A stretch of 12,958 nt of DNA from Flavobacteriaceae bacterium TMED121 (GTDB lineage: Bacteria > Bacteroidota > Bacteroidia > Flavobacteriales > Flavobacteriaceae). Of the stretch, positions 1 through 7,339 are shown piece after piece (the stretch's first letter is position 1; each line of letters begins with the position of its first letter). The DNA lies in contig NHFW02000011.1 in assembly GCA_002171295.2 (NCBI GenBank), positions 1-12,958 of the forward strand, in the 5' to 3' direction. A program made the position numbers and the translations under genes. Below the pieces are notes generated by a model. That model was not told the DNA's origin. It saw only the letters and a list, made by a program, of their open reading frames with translations, and did not search any database.

Positions 1-648
1 ATCCTCTTGAGTATGATCAATAAAATCAAATATTGGATTTAGTCCCTCTCGTCCAATTTTTAACCCTTCGTCTCCATGCCTTCCCTGTCTTGTAAAATCT
101 CCATGGGTCATACCTGCATCAAATTTACCTTCTTCCCATGAACCTAACCACCATTTTCCCGATTGAAAAGATTTATAACCTTTTATGTTTAGGTAATCCG
201 TCAAAAGTTTATTTTTATAGAACTCATTTTTTATAACATCAAATTTTTCATTTCTTTCCTTACTGAAAAGGTAGTTGTTATTCTTTTTCTTTTTTGCTAA
301 TTTATAACCGTTTTTAATCCACAAAGACGCGTCTCGATCAGAATCTCCAGCATCATTTCCCGTTTGTTGATGTTCGAAAGCATATTTCCCCGTTATAATA
401 CTAGCAAGTGAAGGCCCACAAAGAGGACTAGTTACATATCCTTTATAATAAGTGGCTGATTCTCTTGCCAATTGATCTATGTTTGGTGTTTGTAGGTGAG
501 GGTGGCCCATAAAACTGTAATCTCCCCATGATTGGTCGTCAGAAATTATAAAAATAATATTTGGGTCTTTTTTAGACTTGGAGATTTTAACATCATCGCA
601 AGCCAATAAAGTAAAAATGAATAATAATATCAAATAATTGATTTTCAT
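1..648 (-). CDS. Sulfatase-like lipoprotein, C-terminus cut by the window edge
   Basis: Probable secreted sulfatase family (alkaline-phosphatase superfamily) enzyme removing sulfate esters from a polysaccharide. The frame is open from ATG at 646-648 to base 1, giving the first 216 residues of a protein usually 450-600 long. Residues 1-17 form a lipoprotein signal ending in the lipobox LLAC, so Cys17 would be lipidated. IIFIISDDQSWGD (31-43) is the N-terminal metal-binding strand with the Asp pair. The activation signature is CGPSLASIITG (77-87): Cys77 could become formylglycine, but Leu81 replaces the usual Arg of C-x-P-x-R. GKWWLG (164-169) replaces the usual GKWHLG. RHGDEGLKIGREG (190-202) resembles, from memory, a divergent sulfatase group of marine planctomycetes and Bacteroidota. 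It lies 36 bp downstream of the GH106 gene, likely in the same operon. The family call is secure; the activity is not. Confidence 0.85.
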   Translation of the reverse strand, partial: MKINYLILLFIFTLLACDDVKISKSKKDPNIIFIISDDQSWGDYSFMGHPHLQTPNIDQLARESATYYKGYVTSPLCGPSLASIITGKYAFEHQQTGNDAGDSDRDASLWIKNGYKLAKKKKNNNYLFSKERNEKFDVIKNEFYKNKLLTDYLNIKGYKSFQSGKWWLGSWEEGKFDAGMTHGDFTRQGRHGDEGLKIGREGLNPIFDFIDHTQED

Positions 649-684
649 TTGTTTTGATTTTAATCTTATAAAAGTAAATTACAA

Positions 685-3486
685 TTATTTAATAACTTCT
701 AGGGGAATTAAAACAGGATTTTCTAATAGACCAGAATCCAAAATATCAAGACTAGAAGCATCAAATGGTTTGTAGTTTAATCCAACCATATTTATATCAT
801 AAAACAACTTCCATTCTTCCCCTCTAGCTTCTTTGGCCTTAATTCGATTTGAACCCAAATTTGTAACTTGAATTTTAATTTCGTTTTTTCCAGGGTTTAA
901 ATTTTCTATAAGAATTTTGTAAGGGTTTGACCAGACTGTTCCTATATACTTATTGTTTAGCCAAATTTTTGCACTATCCCTTAAATCCCCCAAATCTAAT
1001 TGCCATGGCCCTTCATGTTTTGATGGTCTATCAAACTTAATCTTATAAGCTACAGTTCCTGAAAAGGATACTGCTTTGTCTCCGAGCTCTGTCCAAGATC
1101 TTAGTCGATTAAGTTTAATTGAAAAATTTTTTTGTGGACCCCCCTTAATAAAGCTCAAATCCCAGACTCCCGTAATTTCAAATTTCTGATTCATTTTATG
1201 GTAGTATTTCCAATAAGGGGCATCACTTGTTTTATAAGTTTTTAACAATAAGCTTTCACCAGATTCCAATGCTAATCTAATTTTTACTTTATTATGATCT
1301 TTTTTAATTTTTGCTTTTCCAACTTCACCATTAAGTGGATTCATTATCAAAATACCTTTAGCATCTGTCTCAATGGAAATATATTCATCAATATCATTCT
1401 TAGTATGGTTGACAATAAAATAAATTTTTTGACCTTCCAGATCTCGGCGAATAAACTTAAGTCCGAGTTCCACAATCTTTTCCTTATTTACTCCAAATTT
1501 TTCAAGACTTTTTTCAAGGTTATTTAACTTGATAGTCTCCTTGAAATTTTTTTTAAATAAGGACTTTAATTCTATTTCTCTTTCTTCAAAATTTAAAAAC
1601 CCAGGGACTGTTTGAGGTGCTCCCAAAAAGATCACTTTTGCACCTAATGATTTTAATTTTACTAGTTTTTTTAGTGTTTTAAGGGGTAAATGTTTTGATT
1701 GAGGAACTACAATAGCTTTGTAATTTCCTCCTGGTAAATTAATAGTGTTATTCTTAACATTTGCTTTTTCTAAAAATCGATCTGAGATGTAATCAAAAGA
1801 ATATCCCCTATCTTTTAATAGCTTGGCTGTTTCATAAAAAGGAGTTTTTGAAAGCCACCGATCGAGTTTGTGGATTTCGAATTGAATTAAACGATTTCCA
1901 TTGTTATAATCACCCCATATATCATGAACTGGCCAAAAAAGAAGTATTTCATTATCTGGATTCCCTAGCTGAAGCATCGATTGTACCCTGCTGATGTAGC
2001 TGAAAAGGGATGGAGCATCTTCCCAGATGGGATTAGTTGAATTAAAATTCACTGTAGCATAGAACTTCCATCCAGGCCATTCAGCTTTGTCTGGTGAGTA
2101 CGTTGAACCGTGAAGAAATATATGGTTAATTCCATTCACGAACAAATCTTCTGCTTCTGGTTTACATTGAGATAGTGCTGTTCTAAAGTGCTCTCTTAGC
2201 CAGGTAAATGTTTCTGAAGACACTAATTTCTTTCCTGATATATGTGCTGCAGATGATGAGAAGCGAATCATAATCGGATCGGCATCGCCAGCTCTAAAAT
2301 TCCTGTTAGGATAATCCTTTGATTTACCCCCACCAGGGATTCTTCTAAACCCCTTTATGTTATATGGCATTGATCCGAAAGTTTCACATTCAGGAATATC
2401 TGCTGAAGCATATAGGTCAATAAGATTTCCTGGTGAGCCATGGGCTTGAAATTTAGTCTTTACCCCAAGACGGCTGGACCATCTCTTCCAAGAGGTAGTA
2501 AATTCCTGAGTTAGTAAATCAGATAGGGTAGCTCGGTAATCCCCTCTAATACGGTTACTAATTTCATTATCATCTTCAAATAATCGATTTAAATAAGGTT
2601 TAAGGTCATAACCTCGATATTTTACAAATGAGTTAAAAAAATCTAATGTGTAATCGGCTCCATAAACTTCATAACTATCATTAAAAATAGCTCTTACTTT
2701 TCCATTTAAACCATCTAATTTTTTACTGAAAGTCGAGAGGTAATTTTCTGTTCCTTTTTTTGAGAAGTGATCTAGAACCCAACCATCACCTCCAGGCGCA
2801 GCACGCTTTACTCTTTGTTCGGTTTTGTCTTCAAACACAAAAAACAGGAATTGGTCATTTCTTTTTGCTTTCCAGTAAAGACTGTCGTTTTTGACTACCC
2901 CTGACAGGTTCTTAAAATCACCCTGTTCATTAAAAGCATAAACTCCATTAAGTTTAATAGGTGTCTCTTTGTGATTTAAAACTTTCTGATCTTTCCGTTT
3001 AAGAGTTAAGGCTTGTCCAGTTTTAAATCCACTAATTTTTTCTGAAAACACATCTCCTTTTTTAAGTGATAACCTCCTAACTAAAAGCCTAGCTGATGCA
3101 TCCTCCTTAGTTATCATTGGTCCTCCCCATGGCCAACCAGTTCCTAAAGTGAGATCAACACCCATATCTAAACTATCAGCGACTGACAAAGTGTGTTCAA
3201 GCATAGCCATCCATTTAGGACTTAGAAAATTTATAAATTTTGATTCTTGACCTTTTACTCCATACAATGGCTCAATTTCAACCCCTCCAATACCAGCCTT
3301 TTGGAGAGAGATCATAGATTTGGTTAGATTTTTTTTATCTACTGCACTACCCATCCACCACCAGCGAGTCCATGTTTTGGACTCATTATTGATTTTAGGC
3401 CAATAAATGGAATCATTTTGTGCGTGGCAAAAGTTGATTAAAAACAATACGCATAAGTAGCATATTAATGACCGATTTATTCTCAT
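685..3486 (-). CDS. Secreted GH106-family glycoside hydrolase (alpha-L-rhamnosidase type)
   Basis: Probable exported glycoside hydrolase of the GH106 family, whose known members release alpha-L-rhamnose from pectic or algal glycans. With the start at 3486 it has 933 residues. Residues 1-22 are a clean signal peptide (basic start, hydrophobic core, cleavage near CHA/Q). A start at 3519 would add 11 residues (MYILKLFIKRN) before the signal, so I prefer the inner ATG. TRWWWMGS (about 40-47) followed by KAGIGGVEIEPLYG is the family-typical start of the catalytic barrel. Further conserved stretches are AHGSPGN (348-354), SSETFTW (423-429) and GINHIFLHGSTYSP (452-465). The C-terminal part (about 770-933) includes a beta-sandwich of galactose-binding type with LDLGDLRDSAKIWLNNKYIG near 830-849. 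I did not assign catalytic glutamates. It precedes the sulfatase on the same strand, which points to a polysaccharide utilisation locus. Confidence 0.85.
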   Translation of the reverse strand: MRINRSLICYLCVLFLINFCHAQNDSIYWPKINNESKTWTRWWWMGSAVDKKNLTKSMISLQKAGIGGVEIEPLYGVKGQESKFINFLSPKWMAMLEHTLSVADSLDMGVDLTLGTGWPWGGPMITKEDASARLLVRRLSLKKGDVFSEKISGFKTGQALTLKRKDQKVLNHKETPIKLNGVYAFNEQGDFKNLSGVVKNDSLYWKAKRNDQFLFFVFEDKTEQRVKRAAPGGDGWVLDHFSKKGTENYLSTFSKKLDGLNGKVRAIFNDSYEVYGADYTLDFFNSFVKYRGYDLKPYLNRLFEDDNEISNRIRGDYRATLSDLLTQEFTTSWKRWSSRLGVKTKFQAHGSPGNLIDLYASADIPECETFGSMPYNIKGFRRIPGGGKSKDYPNRNFRAGDADPIMIRFSSSAAHISGKKLVSSETFTWLREHFRTALSQCKPEAEDLFVNGINHIFLHGSTYSPDKAEWPGWKFYATVNFNSTNPIWEDAPSLFSYISRVQSMLQLGNPDNEILLFWPVHDIWGDYNNGNRLIQFEIHKLDRWLSKTPFYETAKLLKDRGYSFDYISDRFLEKANVKNNTINLPGGNYKAIVVPQSKHLPLKTLKKLVKLKSLGAKVIFLGAPQTVPGFLNFEEREIELKSLFKKNFKETIKLNNLEKSLEKFGVNKEKIVELGLKFIRRDLEGQKIYFIVNHTKNDIDEYISIETDAKGILIMNPLNGEVGKAKIKKDHNKVKIRLALESGESLLLKTYKTSDAPYWKYYHKMNQKFEITGVWDLSFIKGGPQKNFSIKLNRLRSWTELGDKAVSFSGTVAYKIKFDRPSKHEGPWQLDLGDLRDSAKIWLNNKYIGTVWSNPYKILIENLNPGKNEIKIQVTNLGSNRIKAKEARGEEWKLFYDINMVGLNYKPFDASSLDILDSGLLENPVLIPLEVIK

Positions 3487-3519
3487 GTTTCTTTTAATAA
3501 AGAGTTTTAAAATATACAA

Positions 3520-3658
3520 TCTAATAAAATTACTTAGTTATCTAAAATGGTCTGAAAAAAACAGTTAATTGAATTAATATTAAATTAATTTGTATAATGT
3601 TTTATTTCTTGATTGCGGAGTATTAAAAAGAGAAGTCATTGTCTACTAATTTTAACGA
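3520..3658. other. Divergent intergenic region between GH106 and esterase genes
   Basis: These 139 AT-rich bases separate two divergently transcribed genes and must hold or adjoin promoters for both. I find no perfect TAnnTTTG box on either strand. The nearest plus-strand match is TTAATTTG at 3585-3592, one mismatch from consensus. No clear operator repeat is visible. Confidence 0.4.
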
Positions 3659-4537
3659 ATGAAATCAAATCAATTGAATACGATAATTATAGACCTGCTT
3701 CTATTTTTTTTAATTGGGTGCTCATCGGGTAATGATGAAATTATAGTTCAAGTTGAAGAGGAAAATGTCCCAACAGTCGAACTAAAGGATAAACGTTTTT
3801 TCATCAATCAGACCATAGCAGGTGAAAATGTGGCCCGAGAAGTAATTTTGAGAGTTCCAATTACCTTAGACACCTCAAGTAATTACCCTTTAGTTTTTGC
3901 TTTTCACGGAAGAGGAACTGACAACGACTCTTGGATTAATAAACTAAACCACCTAATGGCCCTTGGAGAGTTTGTTGGTGTTTATCCACAGGGATATGAA
4001 AAAATGTGGAATTCAGGTGGAAATGAAAGCTCAAAAGCGGATGATATCAACTTTGTAGGGGATATTATCGATGCATTAAAAGATTATAAAAATCTTGATT
4101 TTAAACGTATTTATGCGATAGGAACTTCTAATGGTTCAAGTATGACTAATAAACTTGCATTGGAAACCTCCTATTTTAGTGCTGTAGCTTCAATTGTTTC
4201 ACAATTATCCCAAGCCAATCTGCCTAATAAATCAACAAATCCAACTGCAGTATTTCAGATTAATGGCGCTGCTGATAAAACAATTCCCATTGATGGGGGC
4301 CCTAAATTAGGTTATGTCTTTTTGGAAGCTTTTGAGAGTGCTAAAAGTTGGGCATCCGCATTTAAATGCGATAATTTTCAGTTACAAAATTTAGGAGATG
4401 ATAAACTTTATGTTTTCCCCAATTGTTTGGATGGTAAAGAAATTCGCTATTTACGTATAGAGGATGGAGAGCATAATTTACATTGGGGAAGGCCAGAACT
4501 ACTTAAAACTGTATGGGACTTTCTTAAGAGGTTTTAA
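3659..4537 (+). CDS. Lipoprotein alpha/beta-hydrolase, CE1 / PHB-depolymerase-like esterase
   Basis: Probable cell-envelope esterase of the polyhydroxybutyrate depolymerase / feruloyl-acetyl xylan esterase group (LpqC-like). The 292-residue protein starts with a lipoprotein signal: hydrophobic core LLLFFLIGC with lipidated Cys21, then an acidic linker. The alpha/beta-hydrolase core shows HGRGTD (83-88) as the oxyanion-hole loop, the nucleophile elbow GTSNG (155-159) with Ser157, the acid Asp206 in NGAADKTIP, and His272 in DGEHNLHW as the likely catalytic His. In this family the relatives act on ester-linked side groups of plant or algal polysaccharides or on polyesters. Its position divergent from a GH106-sulfatase pair suggests removal of ester decorations from the same glycan, which is inference. 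The ATG at 3659 gives an ideal signal peptide. The substrate is unknown. Confidence 0.75.
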   Translation: MKSNQLNTIIIDLLLFFLIGCSSGNDEIIVQVEEENVPTVELKDKRFFINQTIAGENVAREVILRVPITLDTSSNYPLVFAFHGRGTDNDSWINKLNHLMALGEFVGVYPQGYEKMWNSGGNESSKADDINFVGDIIDALKDYKNLDFKRIYAIGTSNGSSMTNKLALETSYFSAVASIVSQLSQANLPNKSTNPTAVFQINGAADKTIPIDGGPKLGYVFLEAFESAKSWASAFKCDNFQLQNLGDDKLYVFPNCLDGKEIRYLRIEDGEHNLHWGRPELLKTVWDFLKRF

Positions 4538-4579
4538 GTTAATCCGATCATTTGCAGGGGATGACGATGATATAAATAA

Positions 4580-4611
4580 AAGACGGACTAGTAAAAATAC
4601 TGGTCCGTCTT
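4580..4611 (-). terminator. Hairpin terminator behind tRNA-fMet
   Basis: Arms 4580-4593 and 4598-4611 form a 14-position stem closing a 4-base loop (4594-4597). On the minus strand the hairpin begins 7 bases after the tRNA end and is followed by a U-rich run (UUAUUUAUA), as in an intrinsic terminator. One position (4589/4602) is a G-U pair if read on the plus strand but an A-C mismatch on the minus strand. It may also stop read-through from the esterase gene, although no U-run follows on that strand. Confidence 0.75.
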
Positions 4612-4617
4612 GTGTAG

Positions 4618-4690
<73 letters not shown>

Positions 4691-4698
4691 ATATATTG

Positions 4699-4729
4699 CA
4701 AATTTACAAAATTAATACCCTATAACCAA
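4699..4729 (-). promoter_or_regulatory. Promoter of tRNA-fMet, Bacteroidota type
   Basis: On the minus strand a perfect TAAATTTG (4699-4706) matches the -7 consensus TAnnTTTG. A TTG (4727-4729) lies 20 bases upstream as a candidate -33 element. Transcription would begin about 5 bases before the mature tRNA 5' end at 4690. This is a motif match, not a measured start. Confidence 0.6.
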
Positions 4730-4746
4730 GGCTTAACCAAACATTG

Positions 4747-4754
4747 TATCTTTG
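4747..4754 (+). promoter_or_regulatory. Putative -7 box of era
   Basis: TATCTTTG fits TAnnTTTG exactly and ends 4 bases before the era ATG at 4759. If the usual spacing applies, the transcript would start almost at the start codon, giving a very short or absent leader. No clear -33 TTTG is visible. The box also argues against a TTG start at 4744. Confidence 0.5.
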
Positions 4755-4758
4755 TGAA

Positions 4759-5649
4759 ATGTCAAATACTTTTCACAAATCAGGCTATGTATCTATCGTT
4801 GGAAACCCTAATGTTGGGAAATCAACTTTAGTCAATAAACTGATCGGAAGAGACCTCACCATTACTACACCCAAAGCACAAACAACGAGGCACCGTATCT
4901 TAGGATTAATCAATGGCGAAAATTATCAGTTAGTTTTGTCGGACACTCCAGGGATAATTGATCCGGCCTATGAAATGCAAAATTCAATGATGAATTTTGT
5001 CAAAGAGTCTTTAGTTGATGCTGATGTGTTGATATACATGATAGCAGTTGATGAGGATCAAACTAGAGATGAAAAACTATTAGATAAGATCAAAAAAATA
5101 AAAATCCCCCTATTAGTTTTAATAAATAAAATTGATAGTTCAAATCAAAAGGATTTGGAGTCTGCTGTAAGCTATTGGAGTTCAGTTTTCTCTAGTGCTA
5201 AAATTATCCCTATTTCTGCTTTAACTGGCTTTTTTGTTGAGGAGCTGCTTCAGATAATTATAGAACTTTTACCCGAGTCACCAGCCTATTTCCCCAAAGA
5301 TCAGCTAAGTGATAAGTCAGAGCGTTTTTTTGTAAATGAGGCTATTAGAAAAAGTATTTTACAGATTTACGATAAGGAGGTGCCCTATGCGGTTGAGGTC
5401 ATTACTGAATCTTTTAAGGAGGAAGAAAAAATCATACGAATACAATCAGTTATTTTTGTTGAGCGAGATACTCAAAAGGGAATAATTATAGGTCACAAAG
5501 GAGAACAGCTTAAAAGAGTTGGAACTAGTGCTAGAAAGGATATTCAAACCTTTTTTGGGAAGAAAGTTCATCTCGAACTTTTCGTCAAAGTAGAGAAAAA
5601 TTGGAGATCCAATCCAAAACAACTAAAACGTTTTGGTTATAGGCAATGA
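4759..5649 (+). CDS. era: GTPase Era, ribosome small-subunit assembly
   Basis: Era binds the 3' end of 16S rRNA and helps mature the 30S subunit in the cytoplasm. The 296-residue length is normal for the family. The G domain shows GNPNVGKST (G1, 15-23), TTPKAQTTRHRI with the effector region (36-47), DTPG (G3, 62-65), NKID (G4, 123-126) and SAL (G5, 153-155). The C-terminal KH RNA-binding domain has the GHKG loop (245-248), preceded by VIFVERDTQKGIIIG. I chose ATG 4759: an in-frame TTG at 4744 would add five residues lying inside the promoter box. It is transcribed divergently from tRNA-fMet, with both promoters packed into 68 bases, and der follows 55 bp downstream. Confidence 0.97.
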   Translation: MSNTFHKSGYVSIVGNPNVGKSTLVNKLIGRDLTITTPKAQTTRHRILGLINGENYQLVLSDTPGIIDPAYEMQNSMMNFVKESLVDADVLIYMIAVDEDQTRDEKLLDKIKKIKIPLLVLINKIDSSNQKDLESAVSYWSSVFSSAKIIPISALTGFFVEELLQIIIELLPESPAYFPKDQLSDKSERFFVNEAIRKSILQIYDKEVPYAVEVITESFKEEEKIIRIQSVIFVERDTQKGIIIGHKGEQLKRVGTSARKDIQTFFGKKVHLELFVKVEKNWRSNPKQLKRFGYRQ

Positions 5650-5678
5650 ACCACAAATCAATTCCCATATAATTCCCG

Positions 5679-5686
5679 TACTTTTG
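5679..5686 (+). promoter_or_regulatory. Putative -7 box of der
   Basis: TACTTTTG in the 55-base era-der gap matches TAnnTTTG. A start about four bases later would leave a leader of roughly 15 bases before the GTG at 5705. It suggests der can be transcribed apart from era. No convincing -33 element is seen. Confidence 0.5.
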
Positions 5687-5704
5687 CAGTCAAATAAATA
5701 AATA

Positions 5705-7009
5705 GTGGGGGGAATTGTCGCAATTGTAGGTAGGCCAAACGTTGGTAAATCTACTTTTTTTAATCGCTTGATTAAAAAGAGGGAGGCAATCGTTGACTCA
5801 ATAAGTGGCGTTACTCGAGATCGTCATTATGGAAAATCAGACTGGAATGGAATTGACTTTACTATTATTGATACTGGAGGTTATGTGGAAAGTAGCGATG
5901 ATATTTTCCAGAAAGAGATTGATAAGCAGGTGAATCTTGCGATTGAAGAAGCCGATGCTATATTTTTCATGGTCGATTTGGTCGACGGAATAACTGGAAT
6001 GGATGAGACGATTGCCCAATTACTCCGGCGTTCTCAAAAACCTATTTTCTTAACCGCCAATAAAGGAGATAATTCAAAGAATAAAGAGAATATGAATGAA
6101 TTTTATTCTTTGGGATACGAAAAAATTTACACTGTTTCTGCCATTAATGGAAGTGGTACTGGTGAATTATTAGATGAACTGGTTAAAGTATTGCCAAAGG
6201 ATGGTAATAATATCAAAGATGAATTACCCAGATTTGCTGTTGTAGGCAGACCCAATGCTGGAAAGTCTTCTTTTATCAATTCTCTGATTGGAGAAGAACG
6301 TTATATAGTTACTGATGTTGCTGGTACAACTAGAGATAGCATCGATACGAATTATAATCGTTTTGGTTTTGAATTTAACCTTATAGATACAGCCGGGATT
6401 AGGAAAAAAAGTAAGGTAAAGGAAGATATTGAGTTTTATTCTGTAATGCGTTCCGTTAGATCGATTGAATACTGCGATATATGCTTACTTTTAATCGATG
6501 CTACCCGTGGATTTGATGGACAGGTCCAAAATATATTTTGGCTTGCCCATAGAAATAATAAAGGAATTGTAATCCTAGTTAATAAATGGGATTTGGTTGA
6601 AAAAGAAACCTTTTCTACCAAAGTATTTGAAAATCAAATTCGTGAAAAAATTGCTCCTTTTACTGATGTACCTATCATTTTTGTTTCAGCATTAAATAAA
6701 CAACGAATTTTTAAGGCCATTGAAACAGGATTATCAGTGTTCAAAAATCGCTCAAACCGGATCCCTACACGAAAGCTGAATGATATTTTACTTCCTATTA
6801 TTGAGAGCCAACCACCGCCTTCATTTAAAGGGAAGTTTGTTAAAATTAAATTTTGTACTCAATTGCCTACTGGCCATCCTCAGTTTGCATTTTTCTGTAA
6901 TTTACCACAATATGTTAAAGATCCATATAAGAGATTTCTTGAAAAGAAAATAAGAGAAAAATACAATTTTAATGGGGTTCCAATTCAATTATTTTTCAGA
7001 AAAAAATAA
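5705..7009 (+). CDS. der: GTPase Der (EngA), 50S ribosome assembly
   Basis: Der is the double-G-domain GTPase needed for large-subunit maturation. The 434-residue protein has the full architecture. The first G domain has GRPNVGKST (9-17), a DTGG switch motif and NKGD in place of the usual NKxD. The second has GRPNAGKSS (181-189), DTAG, NKWD and SAL. A C-terminal KH-like domain ends in the basic tail PIQLFFRKK. The start is GTG at 5705: the protein then begins MGGIVAIVGRPN, as in relatives, and no in-frame ATG precedes it. The start codon is followed by Gs, giving a run of six G (5707-5712). The stop codon directly abuts the stop of the convergent MerR gene. Confidence 0.97.
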   Translation: MGGIVAIVGRPNVGKSTFFNRLIKKREAIVDSISGVTRDRHYGKSDWNGIDFTIIDTGGYVESSDDIFQKEIDKQVNLAIEEADAIFFMVDLVDGITGMDETIAQLLRRSQKPIFLTANKGDNSKNKENMNEFYSLGYEKIYTVSAINGSGTGELLDELVKVLPKDGNNIKDELPRFAVVGRPNAGKSSFINSLIGEERYIVTDVAGTTRDSIDTNYNRFGFEFNLIDTAGIRKKSKVKEDIEFYSVMRSVRSIEYCDICLLLIDATRGFDGQVQNIFWLAHRNNKGIVILVNKWDLVEKETFSTKVFENQIREKIAPFTDVPIIFVSALNKQRIFKAIETGLSVFKNRSNRIPTRKLNDILLPIIESQPPPSFKGKFVKIKFCTQLPTGHPQFAFFCNLPQYVKDPYKRFLEKKIREKYNFNGVPIQLFFRKK

Positions 7010-7339
7010 TTAAAGTTTTTCCTTAATCATCTCCAAATTAGCCTTTACTATTTCGAGCTTTTGAATTATTAATTGATGGTTTCCATCAACAGAAGATTTA
7101 ATTTTAAGTTGCTTTTTTGCACCCTCAATAGTCAAACCTTTTTGCTTTAGAAGCAAATAAATTTTTTCAATAATAATTACATCTTCTGGGGTATACTTTC
7201 TTGCTCCACTTTGCTTCTTTTTGGGTTGGATTTCTTTAAATTCTTTTTCCCAGAATCTCAACAGGGAGGTGTTTACATTAAATGCCTTTGCAATTTCTCC
7301 TATTGTGTAATATCTTTTTGCTGGAAGTTTAACTAGCAT
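7010..7339 (-). CDS. MerR-family HTH regulator
   Basis: Small DNA-binding protein of 109 residues with an N-terminal winged helix of the MerR type: YYTIGEIAKAFNVNTSLLRF (10-29) is the helix-turn-helix, then WEKEF and an ARKYTPEDV wing (about 46-54), then a dimerisation helix rich in Lys/Leu to the C-terminus. There is no cysteine cluster or effector domain, so what it senses cannot be told. The start codon overlaps the stop of the upstream M23 gene by one base (TAATG on the minus strand), implying translational coupling. I recall the same pair next to alaS in many Flavobacteriia. Whether it regulates the peptidase is unknown. Confidence 0.9.
   Translation of the reverse strand: MLVKLPAKRYYTIGEIAKAFNVNTSLLRFWEKEFKEIQPKKKQSGARKYTPEDVIIIEKIYLLLKQKGLTIEGAKKQLKIKSSVDGNHQLIIQKLEIVKANLEMIKEKL

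Noticed and set aside
1294..1994. Two plus-strand frames of 77 codons inside the GH106 gene
   Set aside because: They lie antisense to a clearly conserved coding sequence and show no family features of their own.
3569..3598. TTGAAT and TATAAT with an 18-base spacer, resembling a sigma-70 promoter before the esterase gene
   Set aside because: The Bacteroidota primary sigma factor uses TTTG/TAnnTTTG instead, and such matches are expected by chance in DNA this AT-rich.
4744..4758. TTG start extending Era by five residues
   Set aside because: The extension lies on the -7 promoter box, and the ATG at 4759 gives the normal family N-terminus.
5837..6621. Minus-strand frames of 60-61 codons inside der
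   Set aside because: Shadows of der, with no recognisable domain or promoter.
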